A stretch of DNA of 64,000 nt from Xenorhabdus anantnagensis (GCF_028598555.1 NZ_JAQRFN010000002.1:62001-126000); one strand, 5' to 3'; counted from the stretch's first letter, positions 10,901 to 20,339 are shown. The notes: a model not told the origin generated them from the letters alone. Program-made: numbers and translations.

Positions 10901-11689
10901 ATCAATCTGTTCAATGATTTTCTGATGACGGTTAAACAACGTTTCATCACCATCAGGCGCATTGACGATATACGGCATATCTCCGTGTAAATAATCAGCA
11001 ATATCTTTCAATAATGCTTCCGGCCCACTCCATATCCGGCTGATTTCCGCAGCAATCGGCAATGGCAGGGGATAACAATGACGCCGCCAAAAATCAGCAC
11101 AGCCTTGTTTACGTAACTGACTTTCATCCTGAATCAACGTTTGCTCAAACAATACACCTGACTCAAACGCATTGTGTACCAACATTCGCTGACAAAAACC
11201 ATGGATAGTATAAATCGCAGCCTCATCCATCTGGCGCTCAGCGGCCAATAACCAACTGGCTGCGCTTTCCTTGTCAGGAATCTCATTCAGCAATTGCTGA
11301 TAAGCCGGATCACCAACAATTGTTTCTTCCCGTATACAGGCCAAGCGAAGTTGATGGATGTTTTCGCGGATACGTCCACGTAATTCATCCGTTGCAGCTT
11401 CCGTAAAGGTAACAACCAGAATCTCTTCGACATTCAGCGGACGGGAAAAGGCGGCAGAGCCGCCCAATCCCAGCAACAGACGCAGATACAACAAGCCTAT
11501 CGTATAAGTCTTTCCCGTTCCTGCTGAAGCTTCAATCAGCCGCTGACCATACAGCGGCAGTGTTAACGGGTTAAGTTTATGAGACTGTACGACTTGATAA
11601 TCTTGTTGATAATCCAGCATCTGACAGCCTAACATTTCATGATCCGGTATTTCATAATCCGATATAGCTTTCGATATAGCTTTGCTCAC
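7973..11689 (-). CDS. recB: Exodeoxyribonuclease V beta subunit RecB
   Basis: 3'-5' helicase and nuclease subunit of RecBCD. Walker A EASAGTGKT lies at about residues 53-61. Further UvrD-type motifs include DEFQDTDPQQY, GDPKQAIYAFRGAD and KSKGLEYP. The C-terminal nuclease domain holds the metal-binding VVDYKSNWLG. A GTG start at 11689 overlaps the ptrA stop (GTGA). This gives about 30 residues more at the N-terminus than E. coli RecB; that extension is built of short DNA repeats (a 12-bp unit coding KAIS twice, then GATTATGAA/GATCATGAA), so it may be recently expanded and a later start cannot be excluded. Confidence 0.96.
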   Translation of the reverse strand: MSKAISKAISDYEIPDHEMLGCQMLDYQQDYQVVQSHKLNPLTLPLYGQRLIEASAGTGKTYTIGLLYLRLLLGLGGSAAFSRPLNVEEILVVTFTEAATDELRGRIRENIHQLRLACIREETIVGDPAYQQLLNEIPDKESAASWLLAAERQMDEAAIYTIHGFCQRMLVHNAFESGVLFEQTLIQDESQLRKQGCADFWRRHCYPLPLPIAAEISRIWSGPEALLKDIADYLHGDMPYIVNAPDGDETLFNRHQKIIEQIDSIKRQWNDAASELEELIANSGVDKRSYSKKHLPNWLNGVSEWARLSTKDYLLPKDLDKFCQSRLLEKTKKGEAPQHALFEAIDGLYQHPLTLKDIIISKAIVEVRQSVSQEKLTRGYMGFDDLLTRLDSALRRAGGEQLAATIRQRYPVAMIDEFQDTDPQQYRIFQAIYCPQSDRELPENGLLFIGDPKQAIYAFRGADIFTYIRARSNVKAHYTLETNWRSSVSMVQAVNKLFSRPERPFLFEQIPFINVNAAAKNQGLQFSFHGENQAALRFWLQSGEGISKGAYEQSMARQCAAQIRDWLQAGQEGKALLCHIEKSRPVMAADITVLVRDRREASLIRNELNALKIPSVFLSNRESVFDTLEAKDLLWLLQAVLAPEKARELRSALASSLFGLNAQQIDQLNHDETAWDRLVDEFDDYARLWRSRGVLPMLRAVMVKYRIAENLLAGDDGERRLTDVMHIGELLQEASQQLDSEHAVARWLAQQISRPNPQSENQQLRLESDRHLVKICTIHKSKGLEYPLVCLPFICGYRKQKQAVYHDRHNFKAYLSISHDDETLKEALELADEERLAEDLRLLYVALTRSIYHCSVGVAPLIKGNRGKTGDTDLHLSALGYLLQKGKKGDAELLVNSLNELCDDSIEIKLVEDITDSQWHLQNENILSLEARRFQRSVRDDWRVTSYSGLQYSSSHAASYAYAGAFGESVDVIVQSISPKLDIDARGEKQGEQSLQMTPHTFPRGASAGTFLHSILEDLDFGNPPDRAWLVEKLTTSGFDENWAPVLEQWIEDILDAELNEQGMQLVNVPRHHQQSEMQFYLPVDKLLHSKEMDALTRRYDPLSAQCAPLSFHQVKGMLKGFIDLVFCWQDQFYVVDYKSNWLGENSQSYTQEAMARAMIEHRYDLQYQLYTLALHRYLRHRLANYDYRQHFGGVIYLFLRGIDKANPGHGIYHYLPPFEFIDELDTLFSGAGEEQSV

Positions 11690-14571
11690 TGAGCATTCAC
11701 CTTGATCGGTAATTGTTTCTGGAAATCTGACACAGAATCGTAAGTTTTCCAGCCTTTCATCTCAGCATATTGATGAACTGTGCCTTTTTTCCCTGTAATT
11801 TGGGAAACCAGAGCCAACCCCTGACGTTTAATCACTGCTTTTTCATAAAACGCGATGAGCTGCGCTTTAGTGGCTTTTTCCATTGCTGCTATGATTTTTT
11901 CTCGTGTATCAAACTTAAAGTTATTACGCCCAAAATCCGCATAATAGCGACCTGCTTCTGAATAAAAAGTCTGCGGCGGTTCACGCATTTCTTTCAGAAG
12001 AGATTTTTTATACTGCTCAAATTCAGCATCAGACATCGCTTTCAGCTTTTTATCAGCCTGTCGATAGAAGCTCTGGTAGCGTTTATGTAGGTAATCCGGT
12101 TGCTTACTGTTGCTTTGCAACAAGAAACCCAATCCCCATTGTTTACCTACATGTTGGTTGAAAGCAAAAACTGCATAGCCAAGCTGTTCTGTCGTCCTCA
12201 ATTGATCATAGAACCACTGTGACAAAATGCTACTCAGCAAACTGGAATAAATTTTGCCGTTGATGTGGTCATATCCTGTCGGAATATAGATTTCCGCCAA
12301 TGCATTATCTGTACTGTTAGCCGTGCCTTTAAAATTAACCGCATAATTACGGTCGATAACAATGCGATTGCCAGTCCACCATACCGTTCCTTGATTAGCG
12401 AGTTGCTTCTGTGCTGATTGAACGATGTCAATACTCTGCGGCTCAGTTAAATTACCGAAAACCAGAGCCTGTAAAGCCGAGTGTTGGATCATGCTCTGAC
12501 GGTATTTCACAATATCATCAACGGTGATGGTATCCAGCACCTTCAATTTTTCTGCCTGTTCAAAGTAAGGCACACTAGAAAGGCGAGAAACTGGCTGCAT
12601 TGCCATTTGGAAGGCGTTGCCATTATTAGCGACTTCCAGCTGTTCCCGATACCATGATTTCGCTTGAGCCAGTTCCTCTTGAGTCGGTGTAAACGAAATA
12701 TATTGATTAATCGCTGAAGTTAACAACTCTGGTAAATGTTGCGTATAACCGCTGACACCGATCTTCAAGCCATTGACATAACCTGTAAAAACACTCATCC
12801 CCCCAACTGAAGCCTGATAACCCAACTGATTAAGTGTCAGTTCAGATAAATAGCCCAATAATGTATCTGAAACCTGATCCTTGATTTTCTTCAATCCATT
12901 AGGGTTACGCATCTCTAGTGTAATACTGCCTTTAGGTTCATCGGCAAAATATTGACTCGGCATATACAGCAAGCGAACATTTGGCTTTTCCAAAATCATT
13001 TCAGGGTGTTTTTGGCTGCCAGATGTTTTAATCAGAGATAAATCATCAGGAATATAAGGGTTCAATTCAGGCAAAGAGAATAAATCTCCCTGTTCGAGTT
13101 TTTTCCATTCCGCCAGCTGCTTTGAGGTAATTTTATTGACTTGATACGGAGCCTGTACAAAGTAAGCTTCTTTGTTATGTGGCTCTGTTGGGCTGGTAAA
13201 CCAAATACGTGCATTTTCAGGTGTTAATTCATCCAAACGGCTGGCTATCGCTTTTGGATTGAAGCCATCTACAACATACCCCGCATCCAGAACATGGGAA
13301 ATAGGCAATATCAGCATGGCATCGGACAGCCCCTCAATATAGTTCATATTCCGCACGATTGACGCATACTGGAACGACAAATTAAGAACCTTAGCCATTT
13401 CATCGAAATAATTCTTGTTGATACCCTGTTGTTTTAACAGGTTAATGTAAGAAAAAATGGCTGCTATAACTTGATCTCGCTGTTCAAGCCCTTTATCTGT
13501 CAGCGAAACATAAATATTAAATGTCCCGGAATTGCCATCAGTTTTTGGACTTGCCCCTGCATCAATGCCTTCGATTAAACCTTTTTTCTGTAGCCAGTCA
13601 GATAACGTATTTTGACTGCGATTACCGATTAAATATCCAACATAGGTGTCTGTTTTGCTGCGAAAATCTGCACTATTGTCGGCAATGCTGAATTCCAGTT
13701 GCAACGCTTTATGGGGTTGTGCTGGCACATAATGGATAATGATGCCTTTTTCTTTATCTGTTATTGCAGGAACTGTAATAGCAGGCACAGAAGCGTGTCG
13801 ATTCGGAATGCGACCGAAAGTTTCTGCCGCAATCTGAGCCAATTTATCGATTGATTGATTGCCATACACAACTCCTTTCATCAAATTGGCAGAGTAATAG
13901 CGTTGGTAAAAATCATCCAGTGCAGTCTGTAATTTGCTGTCAGGTTTATCTTTGAGCGTTTCTAAATTTCCGCCAGCAAAGCGGGCATTAGGGTGGGCAG
14001 GGTTAATGGTTTCGGAACGGATTTGCCATATACGATGCCCTTCACCCGCACGGGCAATGGTCATTTCATTGTCAACAGCATGGCGTTCACGATCAGCATT
14101 CACGGGATTCAGCAAAGGTTCAGCAAGAGCATCCGCAAGGCGATCCGTCGCTTCTGTTAAGGAGTCATTTTCAACTTCCAGATAGAATGCAGTTCGGTTG
14201 GCAGTTGTGCTAGCGTTACGGCCTCCCCCATGTTTTTGCAAAAATTCGGCAAATGCTCCCGGTTGAGGATAACGCTTGGAACCCATTAATACCATGTGCT
14301 CAAGATAGTGAGCCAGACCAAGCTGATTATCTGGATTTTCCATGTGACCAACCGGAATAGATACGGCGGCTAATGATTTAATCGCTTTTTCATCAGAAAC
14401 CAACAGGACTGTCATACCATTTTGCAGTTTAATGGCTTTATATTGACGAGGGTCCCGATCACTTTTGTGAATCGTATCTGGCAACGGCTGCCAAGGCGAT
14501 TGCGCATACGCAGTAACCCCACAAATTAGCAGAAAGAGCATCGTCATGATGCGGATAATATATTTAGGCAT
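11686..14571 (-). CDS. ptrA: Protease III (pitrilysin) PtrA
   Basis: Periplasmic M16-family zinc metallopeptidase of 961 residues that degrades small peptides such as insulin B chain. A signal peptide is visible (MPKYIIRIMTMLFLLICGVTAYA, cleaved after A23). The inverted zinc motif HYLEH lies at residues 88-92, the same numbering as E. coli pitrilysin. The further metal ligand is expected in the ERHAVDNEMTIA segment about 75 residues later. It lies between recC and recB in the same orientation, as in E. coli, and overlaps recB by 4 bp. It has no known role in recombination; the arrangement is an ancient operon fusion. Confidence 0.97.
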   Translation of the reverse strand: MPKYIIRIMTMLFLLICGVTAYAQSPWQPLPDTIHKSDRDPRQYKAIKLQNGMTVLLVSDEKAIKSLAAVSIPVGHMENPDNQLGLAHYLEHMVLMGSKRYPQPGAFAEFLQKHGGGRNASTTANRTAFYLEVENDSLTEATDRLADALAEPLLNPVNADRERHAVDNEMTIARAGEGHRIWQIRSETINPAHPNARFAGGNLETLKDKPDSKLQTALDDFYQRYYSANLMKGVVYGNQSIDKLAQIAAETFGRIPNRHASVPAITVPAITDKEKGIIIHYVPAQPHKALQLEFSIADNSADFRSKTDTYVGYLIGNRSQNTLSDWLQKKGLIEGIDAGASPKTDGNSGTFNIYVSLTDKGLEQRDQVIAAIFSYINLLKQQGINKNYFDEMAKVLNLSFQYASIVRNMNYIEGLSDAMLILPISHVLDAGYVVDGFNPKAIASRLDELTPENARIWFTSPTEPHNKEAYFVQAPYQVNKITSKQLAEWKKLEQGDLFSLPELNPYIPDDLSLIKTSGSQKHPEMILEKPNVRLLYMPSQYFADEPKGSITLEMRNPNGLKKIKDQVSDTLLGYLSELTLNQLGYQASVGGMSVFTGYVNGLKIGVSGYTQHLPELLTSAINQYISFTPTQEELAQAKSWYREQLEVANNGNAFQMAMQPVSRLSSVPYFEQAEKLKVLDTITVDDIVKYRQSMIQHSALQALVFGNLTEPQSIDIVQSAQKQLANQGTVWWTGNRIVIDRNYAVNFKGTANSTDNALAEIYIPTGYDHINGKIYSSLLSSILSQWFYDQLRTTEQLGYAVFAFNQHVGKQWGLGFLLQSNSKQPDYLHKRYQSFYRQADKKLKAMSDAEFEQYKKSLLKEMREPPQTFYSEAGRYYADFGRNNFKFDTREKIIAAMEKATKAQLIAFYEKAVIKRQGLALVSQITGKKGTVHQYAEMKGWKTYDSVSDFQKQLPIKVNAQ

Positions 14572-14594
14572 AACCTAATATTCTCCCTAATGAT

Positions 14595-14642
14595 TTAAAT
14601 AATGAGCTACTTGAATAATGAGCCATTTGAATAATGGGCCAT
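14595..14642. repeat. Three 16-bp tandem repeats over the recC stop codon
   Basis: Units 14595-14610, 14611-14626 and 14627-14642 share TTGAATAATGAGCCAT with one to four changes. On the minus strand they encode the last residues of RecC and its stop. Because 16 is not a multiple of 3, each extra unit changes the frame and so the C-terminal tail (AHYSNGSLFK). The duplication therefore probably relocated the stop. Confidence 0.85.
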
Positions 14643-17600
14643 AGGTAACAAATAGCTCTGAATTTCACGCTTCATGCGCTCCAAAAGTAATTGATCAACC
14701 TGCCGGAAAGCCCGTTGTACGTAATGATCACTGCTTTCCCCTTTTCTGTCATGTATTCCCAGCCATTGTTCCATCAATTTATTTTCAGCGCTTTGTTGCA
14801 CTTCTTCACTGAAATCGATTTCGTGGGTTTCCTGATTAAAACAATCAACCAGCCATGCCCAGCCACTTCGGCAAAACAAGGGGAGAGGCTCAGACATTCC
14901 TTGAAGATAGCCTTCGACCATTTGGTTCAAATATTTTTTCGCTTCATCCTGTTCTAGCGGTAAGAAACGATATTCTGAAACTTTTTTATCTTCCTTCTCT
15001 TTTTTCCCCTTTTTGCCCGTTCCATACATGCGGCTTTCACTGCTACCACTTGAAAGACAATAGGCAAGGTGTTCAATCCATAGTTGGATACCATCATTAG
15101 CCGTTAAGTTCGCTGGTCGCCAACGTAAAATTCCATCAGGCTGTACCTGATTAATATTGCCGGTCAATATCACAGCGTCTAGTTTCTCATATAGCTCAAT
15201 GGAAAAAGGCTCTGTTCTCTCTTCACGTACCCTAGCAGCCAGTGGCTGCATGGATTCCAGTTGTTCCATCCAATAAACCTCGCCAAAGGAGCCGTATGGC
15301 AATCCTCCCGATGCACGGAGATGGCAGAACAAAGATTCAGGTGCCCCCTGTTCAATAAGAATGCTTAACAGCAGTTGGTTGAATTGATAGCGTTGCAGGT
15401 TATCCAGTACAAAAGGCTCTTCTTCAGGCAGCTCCATCTCTTCAATGACAAAATGCACTTTCAACCGTTGCTGAAAAAACGCCCTGACAGGATGTCGATA
15501 AAAGCGGATCAATTCATCTAATGTAATTTCTTTTACTTCACTGCGATCAAAGGCAATCGGCTGACAAAAATCAGTCGCTGAAACACCTTGCTGTGTCGCG
15601 GCTGGCAACCATTCTGCGGCATAACTTTGTGAATAGTGGTCAGGCAAGAAATTTTCCGTCGCAAAAGGCACACGAGTATGCTGTGAAAGTAAATGTTTTC
15701 TGACATTCTTGGCACTCTCATCAACATTCAACATTTCATCAGCGGATAAGCAAAAACTCTGGCAAACATAATCCAGTAATTCATTGACCAATACGGATGG
15801 ATTGCACTCAGTATCATCTCGAATCGATTTACCGATATAGCTAATATAAAGAAATTGCTCAGCCGAAACCAACGCCTCCAGAAAGAGATAACGGTCATCA
15901 TCACGCCGTTTCCTATCCCCTCGCTGAGTTTTCTCTACCATAAGATCAAACCCAAGTGGTGGTATGGTTCTTGGATAAACCCCGTCATTCATTCCCAACA
16001 GGCAAACAACCTTAAAAGGGATGGAACGCATAGGCATCAGGGTGCAAAAATTGAGGGAGCCTGCAAGGAAGCGCTGGCTGATCTTCTCATCATCAAAACG
16101 AAGCACCAGTTCATCGCGCAACAGCACCAAAGGAATGCTCTCGCCGTAGTATGCATTCAGGCCATTATCAATCACTTTTTGCCATTGCTGCGTAATAAGC
16201 ACCAGAACCAGTTCAATTTCATCATCCACTTCGAAAAAAGTTTCCAGCAGTTGCGGACATACCGTTAACCAATCCGTCAACCGCTGTTCTTCGCTCAAAA
16301 TTTTACGCCAGCGATTCAGTTCCATTAAGAACTCAGCCAATTGCCCCGCTAATTCGGCCGCAAGGCCACTGGATTCATCGTAAGGCAAAACCTCATTCCA
16401 TGGCCCTGCCTGACTATCCATCGCATAACCCAACAGCATACGCGTCAGACCAAAGCGCCAAGTATTCTGCCCTGTAGCTGGTAAAGACAGTGCTTCAATG
16501 TTGTCATCATCCAGCCCCCAGCAAATTCCTGATTCTTTTACCCAACGCCGCAATAAACGCAACCCTTCTTCCTGAATAGCAAATTTATTGGCTAAAGCGG
16601 GAACTTCCAATAATGCCAGCACCTGCTCTGCCGTAAATCGGCTCTGTGGTAAATCCAGCAGAGTAATGAATGCCTGTAAAACCGGATGTGCCTGACGCAC
16701 TTTACGGTCAGAAATGGCAAAGGGGATATAACGGTCATCGGGTGCATTGCCAAAAACGGCCTGAATATAAGGGGCATAGCTGTCGATATCCGCCATCATC
16801 ACAATGATGTCCCTTGGTGTCAGTGCAGGATCATCATCCAACAAATGCAGAATTTGATCCTGCAATACTTCTATCTCCCTCTGCGGACTATGACATGAAT
16901 GAAAAGTCAGAGAGCGATCAGCATAATCAATCAGGCGCTTTTTCAGACTATTTTTGAAGGTATCTTCTGTAGAGCCAATTTGGGCATGATCTTCAAGATT
17001 AAGAATATCCTGCTGGATTTGATGCAAGATGGAATCAGGCTCTAATTCAACAAAAGCATGAACATCAGAATCCGGCTCCAGTTGTGATAGCAGATAGAGG
17101 TTATCCCTGCCCAATTTTCCCCAAGATGCCAGCAGTGGGTTGTTCAGTTCCTGCTCCCCTTCTTCATTAAAGAGCAATGGGGCCTGTTCTGGATCTTTGA
17201 ATCTTTCCAGCAATTGACGGCTTTTATAATGTTTGGGTTTCCGGCTATTTAACTTGGCAAGAAACGCATAACTCTGAATATCCCCCCAATAATATTGGCA
17301 TGGGTTAGTGAACATAAGATGAATATCAATATGTTTACCTAATGCTTTAAATACTTGCAGATAGGCAGGGGGTAATGTAGAGACGCCGCAGATGAAAATG
17401 CGCGGAGGAAGGTTCTCCAATGGAAAATTCCCTTCTTCCAACGTTGTGATAAATCGTTGGTATAAATTAGCGCGATGCCACAAAGGTTGTTGTAACCGGC
17501 AAGTATATTCTATCAGTTCAAACCATAGCCTTTTTTGCCATAACTGATTACTGCTCAAGTCGTCAATTAATTGACCCTTTTCCCAATTTTCTAACCACCG

Positions 17601-18029
17601 TGGGCGATAAACCAAATATTGGTCAAACAGATCGGCAATCCGGCCAGCCAACTGGTGGATCTTGCGTTTATCAATATCTTGATCAAGATAATGCCTGAGC
17701 GCTGAAAACTCCGGCTCCGTCAGCAAATCAGGCAGCAGGGTCATCAATTTCCATTTCATGGCATCCTTACTGAAAGCACCATCTTTGGGAACATCAGGCA
17801 ATACTTGAGTAAACATCTGCCAGATAAAGGTTGCAGGCAGCGGGAATTCCATGTTCGCAGCAATACCCAGTTTTTCTGCCAATTGAATCTGCAACCACTG
17901 TGACATCCCCGGGCTTTGAACCAAAATCACTTCTTTACCAAATGGGTCAGATAAGGGATTATCCCGGATCAATATCGCCATCAACTCCTTAAGAATATCG
18001 AGTTGATTTGAATGATAAACTCTAAACAT
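14607..18029 (-). CDS. recC: Exodeoxyribonuclease V gamma subunit RecC
   Basis: Chi-recognition and scaffold subunit of RecBCD; its inactive helicase-like and nuclease-like domains split the strands and read the Chi sequence. Sequence landmarks include FRVYHSNQLD at the start, IFICGVSTLPPAYLQ, LLASWGKLGRDNLYLLS, CHSPQREIEVLQDQ, IIVMMADIDSYAPYIQ and RSIPFKVVCLLGMNDGVYPR, all typical of the family. The start at 18029 (MFRVYHSN) fits E. coli RecC (MLRVYHSN) and shares one base with the ppdC stop (TGATG), whereas the ORF extension to 18050 lies inside ppdC. The last residues lie in a 16-bp repeat. Confidence 0.96.
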   Translation of the reverse strand: MFRVYHSNQLDILKELMAILIRDNPLSDPFGKEVILVQSPGMSQWLQIQLAEKLGIAANMEFPLPATFIWQMFTQVLPDVPKDGAFSKDAMKWKLMTLLPDLLTEPEFSALRHYLDQDIDKRKIHQLAGRIADLFDQYLVYRPRWLENWEKGQLIDDLSSNQLWQKRLWFELIEYTCRLQQPLWHRANLYQRFITTLEEGNFPLENLPPRIFICGVSTLPPAYLQVFKALGKHIDIHLMFTNPCQYYWGDIQSYAFLAKLNSRKPKHYKSRQLLERFKDPEQAPLLFNEEGEQELNNPLLASWGKLGRDNLYLLSQLEPDSDVHAFVELEPDSILHQIQQDILNLEDHAQIGSTEDTFKNSLKKRLIDYADRSLTFHSCHSPQREIEVLQDQILHLLDDDPALTPRDIIVMMADIDSYAPYIQAVFGNAPDDRYIPFAISDRKVRQAHPVLQAFITLLDLPQSRFTAEQVLALLEVPALANKFAIQEEGLRLLRRWVKESGICWGLDDDNIEALSLPATGQNTWRFGLTRMLLGYAMDSQAGPWNEVLPYDESSGLAAELAGQLAEFLMELNRWRKILSEEQRLTDWLTVCPQLLETFFEVDDEIELVLVLITQQWQKVIDNGLNAYYGESIPLVLLRDELVLRFDDEKISQRFLAGSLNFCTLMPMRSIPFKVVCLLGMNDGVYPRTIPPLGFDLMVEKTQRGDRKRRDDDRYLFLEALVSAEQFLYISYIGKSIRDDTECNPSVLVNELLDYVCQSFCLSADEMLNVDESAKNVRKHLLSQHTRVPFATENFLPDHYSQSYAAEWLPAATQQGVSATDFCQPIAFDRSEVKEITLDELIRFYRHPVRAFFQQRLKVHFVIEEMELPEEEPFVLDNLQRYQFNQLLLSILIEQGAPESLFCHLRASGGLPYGSFGEVYWMEQLESMQPLAARVREERTEPFSIELYEKLDAVILTGNINQVQPDGILRWRPANLTANDGIQLWIEHLAYCLSSGSSESRMYGTGKKGKKEKEDKKVSEYRFLPLEQDEAKKYLNQMVEGYLQGMSEPLPLFCRSGWAWLVDCFNQETHEIDFSEEVQQSAENKLMEQWLGIHDRKGESSDHYVQRAFRQVDQLLLERMKREIQSYLLPMAHYSNGSLFK

Positions 18030-18403
18030 CAATACTCCCCACCTGCGCAAAACCAGCGTTCTAATTTACTTGGTTTATTGTAATGTACTGTCAATTTAAT
18101 CGTTACTTGATAGCATCCCAAAGAGTGAAATTCTCGCTGAAATTCCATTTTCCATCTCTGCTCCTCCACTTCTGTCTTCTTTAGTGCAATCTGGCCTTCC
18201 CAACGTTCATATTGTTCTAATTGATCATGGGCATATCGTACCGCCTTAAGCTGCCCCCAATATTGTTGAAAATTGGCTGACAGTGCTTGATGGTAACGCA
18301 TTAAACCTAATAAGGAGATCGCAAATACGGCAGACGCAACCATGACTTCTGGTAAACTCATGCCCGCTTGTCGCCCAAGTGAGCTGCGCATTTTCATAAA
18401 CAA
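18029..18403 (-). CDS. ppdC: Prepilin-peptidase-dependent protein C (pseudopilin)
   Basis: Small type IV pilin-like protein of 124 residues. A class III prepilin leader ends in G followed by MSLPEVMVASAVFAISLLGL, with the Glu at position 5 of the mature protein needed for assembly. The remainder is a short pilin-like beta region with one cysteine near the middle and one near the end. It is part of the ppdA-ppdB-ygdB-ppdC minor pseudopilin cluster that sits directly upstream of recC in enterobacteria. Minor pilins of this type prime assembly of type IV pili or type II secretion pseudopili; no major pilin gene is visible here. Confidence 0.85.
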   Translation of the reverse strand: MFMKMRSSLGRQAGMSLPEVMVASAVFAISLLGLMRYHQALSANFQQYWGQLKAVRYAHDQLEQYERWEGQIALKKTEVEEQRWKMEFQREFHSLGCYQVTIKLTVHYNKPSKLERWFCAGGEY

Positions 18404-18852
18404 AATTCAGCCTGAGGAACAGGACAAAAATCCAGCCAACCACTTTCAATAGGAGCCAGTGTTACAGGAATAAGTGTATCTTGATTTGAATATTTCATCT
18501 GTTTCATCCATTGATAAAGTTCAAACTTTTCTCCTGATGTGAATTGAGCGATACCTTTTAATAAAAAAAGATTGCCTGAATAGTGTCTGAGGCAACTTTT
18601 CAAATTAAATTCAGTTTGTTGTAGACAAAACCAAGCGCCCATTTCTTGCTGATTAATCGGCCATGATTGAGCCTTTCCCCATATCAGTGATGATTCAGCC
18701 CGCAGAAAAGCATTCAAATAATTTTGTTCATCCATCATCATGAACATAGCGCTTTCCTGTTGATAATGGAGCGCTTTCAACATCATCAAACTCAGTGCCA
18801 ATAGCATCATTATCGATACCAGCAAAACATTTCCCTGTTGCTTATCTGCCAT
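18394..18852 (-). CDS. ygdB: YgdB family (DUF2509) pseudopilin-like protein
   Basis: 152 residues with a short polar leader ending in G, then NVLLVSIMMLLALSLMML, a single N-terminal membrane segment like that of minor pilins but without the canonical mature Glu5. The C-terminus GWLDFCPVPQAEFCL matches the DUF2509 signature (two cysteines in a WxDFCP...C pattern), probably forming a disulfide in the periplasm. It overlaps ppdC by 10 bp and lies 23 bp from ppdB. By analogy with pilin tip proteins lacking Glu5 (GspK/PilX type) it may sit at the pseudopilus tip; this is inference. Confidence 0.85.
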   Translation of the reverse strand: MADKQQGNVLLVSIMMLLALSLMMLKALHYQQESAMFMMMDEQNYLNAFLRAESSLIWGKAQSWPINQQEMGAWFCLQQTEFNLKSCLRHYSGNLFLLKGIAQFTSGEKFELYQWMKQMKYSNQDTLIPVTLAPIESGWLDFCPVPQAEFCL

Positions 18853-18875
18853 ATTCTCTTCATATCCTGATATAT

Positions 18876-19487
18876 TTATTCCCTGATATTACGCAGCCGA
18901 ATTGTTGCTTGATGACGATGCACAATCGATGAGGATTTCAACCAATGGGCATCAATGGACAAAGTAATAAAAATTACCCCACTTTTTATCCGTGATTTTT
19001 CAAGATGAAAAGCATCAATGACAATCTCTTTTGGATCAAATAATCTTTCCCAACCCCCTTCCTGACAATCTCCAGCTCCTCTCTTCCACTCAAGAGTCCG
19101 GTTATTTAAACGATAACCAAAAAATTCAGATTCAATATGATCAGGTTTTTCCCATCGATTATTTAAATTGAGATCAAAAGCAGCAATAAAACAAGAATTA
19201 GCAGCTTCCGTATTTTTATTTTTAATTACCAGTGGATCACCTTTACACTCCTTTCTCTCCTGACAATAACCTGCACGTCGGATATCTTTCTCCATTAAAT
19301 AGACCGTTCTATTCACCAAATAATGCAATCTATATTGACGATAGAGATCGAGAATTTGGCCTGATATAATCGGATACGTTTTCGTCATGGCAATAAAAAT
19401 CACACTACTGATTAGCAGAGCTATCATTATTTCCAACAAGGAAAATCCTTTCTGTTTTGGTTTAAAACAGAGAATAGTCAGAATCAT
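18876..19487 (-). CDS. ppdB: Prepilin-peptidase-dependent protein B (pseudopilin)
   Basis: 203-residue minor pilin-like protein. The leader ends KQKG, followed by FSLLEIMIALLISSVIFIAM with the mature Glu5, a clear prepilin peptidase (PilD-type) site. The rest is an extended periplasmic domain with several cysteines (RRAGYCQERKECKGD, AANSCF, GDCQEGG), consistent with a PilW/GspJ-like fold. It overlaps ppdA by 4 bp, showing coupled translation. Confidence 0.87.
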   Translation of the reverse strand: MILTILCFKPKQKGFSLLEIMIALLISSVIFIAMTKTYPIISGQILDLYRQYRLHYLVNRTVYLMEKDIRRAGYCQERKECKGDPLVIKNKNTEAANSCFIAAFDLNLNNRWEKPDHIESEFFGYRLNNRTLEWKRGAGDCQEGGWERLFDPKEIVIDAFHLEKSRIKSGVIFITLSIDAHWLKSSSIVHRHQATIRLRNIRE

Positions 19488-19990
19488 GGATTTTTTATTC
19501 CCTCACAATTAGGAAGCTGATTAATTGTATTGCTGCATGTTCTGATCCGCCCACGCCCCGAAATCACGACACTAATTTCACCTGCCGAGTTTGCCAGAGT
19601 GAAACTCGCTGGCATTGCTGTATTTCTGATCCCATAAAAATCAATGCGATCAGCCGTGGAAAATGATAGAAATACATCTTCATGAGGAGAATTAACTCGC
19701 TCCCCATCACTTTCATTGCAATCAGTAATTTTGGTTACAGACGATACCAAGCACCAATGCTGCCCTACCACCAACCATAGGGTACGATCCTGATTCAAAT
19801 AATTTGCCAAAGCCTGCTGCCTTTCCATGAAAGACAACACATTATGCACTGAAGATTGTAAACGCAGACGGTTTTGATATTCTCCCCAATAATACAACCC
19901 CCAGGACAAACTGATCGAAATGATGAGCATTGCAATCATTAATTCTAACAATGTAAATCCATTTTTCTTGTTAATACATTTATACGTCAT
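19484..19990 (-). CDS. ppdA: Prepilin-peptidase-dependent protein A (pseudopilin)
   Basis: 168-residue GspH/FimT-like minor pilin. The leader ends KKNG, followed by FTLLELMIAMLIISISLSW, a canonical prepilin site with Glu5. Two pairs of cysteines (WCLVSSVTKITDC and RTCSNTINQLPNC) suggest disulfides. It is the first gene of the ppdAB-ygdB-ppdC cluster. In E. coli thyA lies directly upstream, whereas here about 2.4 kb with yaiI, an IS relic and an AlaX-like gene separate them. Confidence 0.87.
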   Translation of the reverse strand: MTYKCINKKNGFTLLELMIAMLIISISLSWGLYYWGEYQNRLRLQSSVHNVLSFMERQQALANYLNQDRTLWLVVGQHWCLVSSVTKITDCNESDGERVNSPHEDVFLSFSTADRIDFYGIRNTAMPASFTLANSAGEISVVISGRGRIRTCSNTINQLPNCEGIKNP

Positions 19991-20339
19991 TATTTCCTGA
20001 TTTATATATCACTCTCGATTTTGGTCAAGGGAAATATCTACTATTAGAAATAGAATAAACAGTGTCACTGTTTGATTATGCGGAGAGATTCGAAGATAAA
20101 ATAAATATGTTACTTTTTTACATTTTAATTGCGTGATGGTTCACAGAATAACATTTGAAATTCTCTCAAAACCATTGTCTATCTTATTGTTGCATTTTCC
20201 AGCTTGATTATTTTCATCGTACCTATCAAGCTGGAATCAAACAGCAATCAGGTACGTTTGTGGGTTCTCATGGAGACTGAAGCTGTAATCCTTTTAATAA
20301 CAATCGTGTTTTTTGCTCACAGAACAGTCACATATCCTT
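19991..20339. other. Gene-free spacer with a 12-bp inverted repeat
   Basis: 349 bp between ppdA and yaiI, AT-rich. No ORF here is supported. The only structure found is a perfect 12-bp inverted repeat, TTCCAGCTTGAT at 20197-20208 and its complement at 20225-20236, with a 16-nt loop. No T-tract follows on either strand, so it is not a standard terminator. The ppdA promoter should lie at the left end. Confidence 0.6.
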
